Source of the DNA: Actinomycetota bacterium
Lineage (GTDB): Bacteria; Actinomycetota; Acidimicrobiia; Acidimicrobiales; Ilumatobacteraceae
Assembly (NCBI GenBank): GCA_005805045.1
Contig: SYNW01000053.1
Coordinates: 1 to 7,774, forward strand
DNA: 7,774 nt
Direction: 5' to 3'
Shown: in pieces, positions 5,525-7,774 of the stretch
How positions within the stretch are numbered: position 1 is the first letter of the stretch
Layout of the letters: the number at the start of each line of letters is the position of its first letter
Position numbers and translations under genes: made by a program
The notes under the pieces: model-generated
Databases searched by the model: none
Seen by the model: the letters and a program-made list of their open reading frames with translations, nothing else
Told to the model about the DNA's origin: nothing

Positions 5525-7774
5525 TTATGCGGATTGTGCGGTTACACGCTCCACGACGATTCGCGAAGAACCACCAGACTGCATCGTCACACCCAGTAAC
5601 GAGTCGCCAGCTTCCATCGTGCGTTTTTGATGGCTGACTATCAAAAGTTGTGCTTCTTGTCTGAATTCATGCACGAGGGCCAAAAAGCGATGCAGGTTCA
5701 CGTCGTCAAGCGCCGCTTCAACTTCGTCCATTACATAGAAAGGTGACGGTCGGCTGCGGAAAACCGCGAACAGATAAGCCAACGCGGTCAACGATCGCTC
5801 GCCACCCGAGAGCAGCGAAAGTTTCTTCACGTTCTTGCCGCTCGGCTTGGCTTCAACTTCAATGCCGGTGTTCAACAAATCGTCCGGGTTGGTCAGCGTC
5901 AACCGACCCGTGCCACCCGGAAACAACATCGCGAACAACTTCGTGAAGTTGTCGCGCACATCTGCGTAGGCTGCGGCAAAATTGCTCTGAATTTCTTGGT
6001 CAACTTGCTTGATCACCTTCATCAATTCACGGCGCGAGGTTTTGACATCCTCAAGTTGTTCTTCCAAAAATGTGTTGCGCAATTGCAATTCGGTGAACTC
6101 TTCGAGTGCCAACGGATTAATCGGCCCCATCAACCGCAACTCGCGCTCAAGTTCGCGCTGCCTAGCCAACGGGTTGGTGCCCTCGGGCAACTCTGGCAAC
6201 GGCGTGTCGATCGCTCGTTGCGGTTCGACTTCAAGATCTCGCCGCAAATTCTCAATCGCACCCTCAAGTCGCACTTTGACTTCGGATTCTTCGAGTTCAA
6301 CGCGACGATTGCGCTCGCGCTGACCTTCTAATTGCTTTTCGATGTCTGATCGTTCGCGTCGGGCTTCGTCAAGGCGATGTGAAATCTCACGCACCTCACT
6401 GCTTTGTCGCCGGCGCAACTCTTGCAGTTCGGTCTGTCGCGCTTCGAGACTGCGCACATGACCCTCGACAATGCTCGACAACCGCACGACCGCGCCCAAT
6501 ACGGCCTCGACCCGACTGCGCTGCTCGGATGCCGCGCTGCGTGCGCCCTGGTCTGCTTGCAAGCGTGACTCAAGTTCAACCAACCGCGCATCAACCAAAC
6601 CCTTGCGCTCGCGCAACCCTGCAGCCTTGGCATCAAACTCGCGTCGGCGGGCAACAACCGTCGTGGCTCGACTGTCGATGTCGGCTTGCGTCGTTTGACT
6701 CGCACTCACGCTTGCAAGACGCTCGCGAACGCTCGTAACTTCGACCCGTCGCAAATTCAGCGACGACTCGGCATCTGTCAAAGCAGTTGCACTGGATATC
6801 GCCCGGGCTTCGGCACGTTCGAGCGCCGCCGAAGTCACGGCATTTGGTCCGACTCGCAGCGAACTAGTCGCCAAGCGATCGCCTTTGCTCGTCACGACCA
6901 CGACATCGGGTCGTTCGAGCACGATGTCAATGCCCCGCTCGAACAAATCGACGAACACGACTCGCGCCAACAATGCATCCAACAAAGAATTCACGGCGTT
7001 TGAAGTTGCTCCGGGCTTCGCCCGCACGAACGAGCGCAAAGAAGACGCACCTTGCACGGCAACCGGCGCAACTTTTGTCGTCCAATCACCCAGCGAAACA
7101 ACCGCGCCCATCGCGTCAGACTTTTGCAATTTCGCGAGTGCTTCTCGTGCAGTCGCGTTGTCTGTCATCACCATTGCATTCAACGCATCAGACAATCCAG
7201 CTTGCACCGCCGCCTGCCATTCGGCATCGATCTCGATCAAATCATTGAGCGCGCCAAGTGCGCCCGTCGCATTTTTCAGCTCGCTCAAACTTGAAGCATT
7301 CGCCGCCACCGACGCACGCAGCGTTTCAACGCGAGCACTATCGCCCGCCGAAGTCGCAACCGCCTTGGCATACGCAGCAGTCGCGGCATCAAGTGCCGAC
7401 TCTGCATCACGAACCGCCTGTTGTGCGGACTGAGCATCTTGTGCTCGATCAGCAACTAGTGCGGCTTCATCACGCGCAAGTTCTAGTTCTTGTGCTGACA
7501 ACTCGGTAAGTGCAGCCGAAACACGATCAAGCTCTTCGCGCGCCGCTGCCGCATCTGCTTCAAGCGAAGCGACGACACCCGAATCCATCAACTGACCGCG
7601 ATCGCGTTCTACCGAACGGCGGCGCTCTGCCAGAACTGCGATTTGACCGCGCGCTCGACCCAACAATTGTTCGACTCGCACCAAGTCATCACTCGTGCCC
7701 GATTCGCCTCGTGCCGTCAATTCGGCTTCGTCGGCCATCACCGCCGTGTCAAGACTTGCGAGTCTGCCGCGAAA
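5525..7774 (-). CDS. smc: Chromosome segregation protein SMC, C-terminal part (cut by window edge)
   Basis: ATPase subunit of the bacterial SMC-ScpAB condensin, which loops and organises chromosomes. The visible 749 residues are the C-terminal two-thirds; the frame is open to base 7774, so the head N-lobe with Walker A and the first coiled coil lie outside. In order: end of coiled coil 1 (Ala/Glu/Arg-rich, to about 165), hinge domain (about 170-310, with GALGALNDLIEID and the actinobacterial-type GAVVSLGDW), returning coiled coil (about 315-580, with a Pro-containing break at LPELPEGTNP), then the ATPase C-lobe: ABC signature LSGGERSLTALA (starting near 655), Walker B FYVMDEVEAALDD (starting near 679) and the H-loop IVSHQKRTME (His near 715). 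All catalytic motifs expected in this half are intact. The stop at 5527-5525 is 8 bases from ftsY, a neighbour arrangement common in bacteria. Confidence 0.98.
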   Translation of the reverse strand, partial: FRGRLASLDTAVMADEAELTARGESGTSDDLVRVEQLLGRARGQIAVLAERRRSVERDRGQLMDSGVVASLEADAAAAREELDRVSAALTELSAQELELARDEAALVADRAQDAQSAQQAVRDAESALDAATAAYAKAVATSAGDSARVETLRASVAANASSLSELKNATGALGALNDLIEIDAEWQAAVQAGLSDALNAMVMTDNATAREALAKLQKSDAMGAVVSLGDWTTKVAPVAVQGASSLRSFVRAKPGATSNAVNSLLDALLARVVFVDLFERGIDIVLERPDVVVVTSKGDRLATSSLRVGPNAVTSAALERAEARAISSATALTDAESSLNLRRVEVTSVRERLASVSASQTTQADIDSRATTVVARRREFDAKAAGLRERKGLVDARLVELESRLQADQGARSAASEQRSRVEAVLGAVVRLSSIVEGHVRSLEARQTELQELRRRQSSEVREISHRLDEARRERSDIEKQLEGQRERNRRVELEESEVKVRLEGAIENLRRDLEVEPQRAIDTPLPELPEGTNPLARQRELERELRLMGPINPLALEEFTELQLRNTFLEEQLEDVKTSRRELMKVIKQVDQEIQSNFAAAYADVRDNFTKLFAMLFPGGTGRLTLTNPDDLLNTGIEVEAKPSGKNVKKLSLLSGGERSLTALAYLFAVFRSRPSPFYVMDEVEAALDDVNLHRFLALVHEFRQEAQLLIVSHQKRTMEAGDSLLGVTMQSGGSSRIVVERVTAQSA

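Noticed and set aside
6840..7270. SMC hinge lacks the Gly-Gly pair found in the Bacillus hinge
   Set aside because: Actinobacterial SMC hinges, as I recall them, also lack it and share the GAVVSLGDW-like segment, so this looks normal for the group.
5525..7774. SMC appears short, as if truncated
   Set aside because: The reading frame continues without a stop to the window edge; the GTG at 7741 is an internal Val codon, so the missing N-terminal part is simply outside the window.

Overview
The window is a dense block of bacterial housekeeping genes, all read from the minus strand, so transcription runs from the right edge (position 7774) to the left edge (position 1). The organism is very probably an actinobacterium (Actinomycetota). 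Three things point there: a DUF2469 protein, a family that as far as I know is essentially actinobacterial; the gene order smc-ftsY-ffh-rpsP-khpA-rimM-trmD-rplS-DUF2469-yraN, which follows the Mycobacterium/Streptomyces order in compacted form; and an FtsY with an N-terminal membrane segment. An uncultured, moderate-GC lineage such as Acidimicrobiia is plausible from the overall look, but this is inference.

Layout in the direction of transcription. 7774-5525: C-terminal part of SMC, the chromosome condensin ATPase, cut by the right edge. 5516-4416: FtsY, the signal recognition particle (SRP) receptor. 4378-3002: Ffh, the SRP GTPase. A 49-base gap with a small hairpin follows. 2952-777 is a tightly packed ribosome and tRNA block: rpsP (bS16), khpA (KH-domain RNA-binding protein), rimM (30S maturation), trmD (tRNA m1G37 methyltransferase) and rplS (bL19), joined by overlaps of 1, 23, 4 and 4 bases. 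After a 43-base gap come the DUF2469 gene (733-440) and a YraN-family nuclease-fold gene (413-72). The last 71 bases at the left edge cannot be assigned.

How the genes fit together. FtsY and Ffh are the two GTPases of co-translational membrane targeting. RpsP, RimM and RplS build or mature the ribosome, TrmD modifies tRNA so that reading frame is kept, and KhpA is an RNA chaperone-like factor. SMC acts in chromosome organisation and is a classical genomic neighbour of ftsY. The tight packing suggests one long transcription unit or a few nested ones. No gene-free stretch exceeds 71 bases. I see no mobile element, CRISPR array, tRNA, rRNA, phage gene or accessory island.

I found no previously undescribed system. 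The points most worth a second look are the loss of lepB and rnhB from their usual place after rplS, a Glu at the catalytic Asp position of TrmD, the ffh-rpsP hairpin, and the uncharacterised DUF2469 gene beside yraN.
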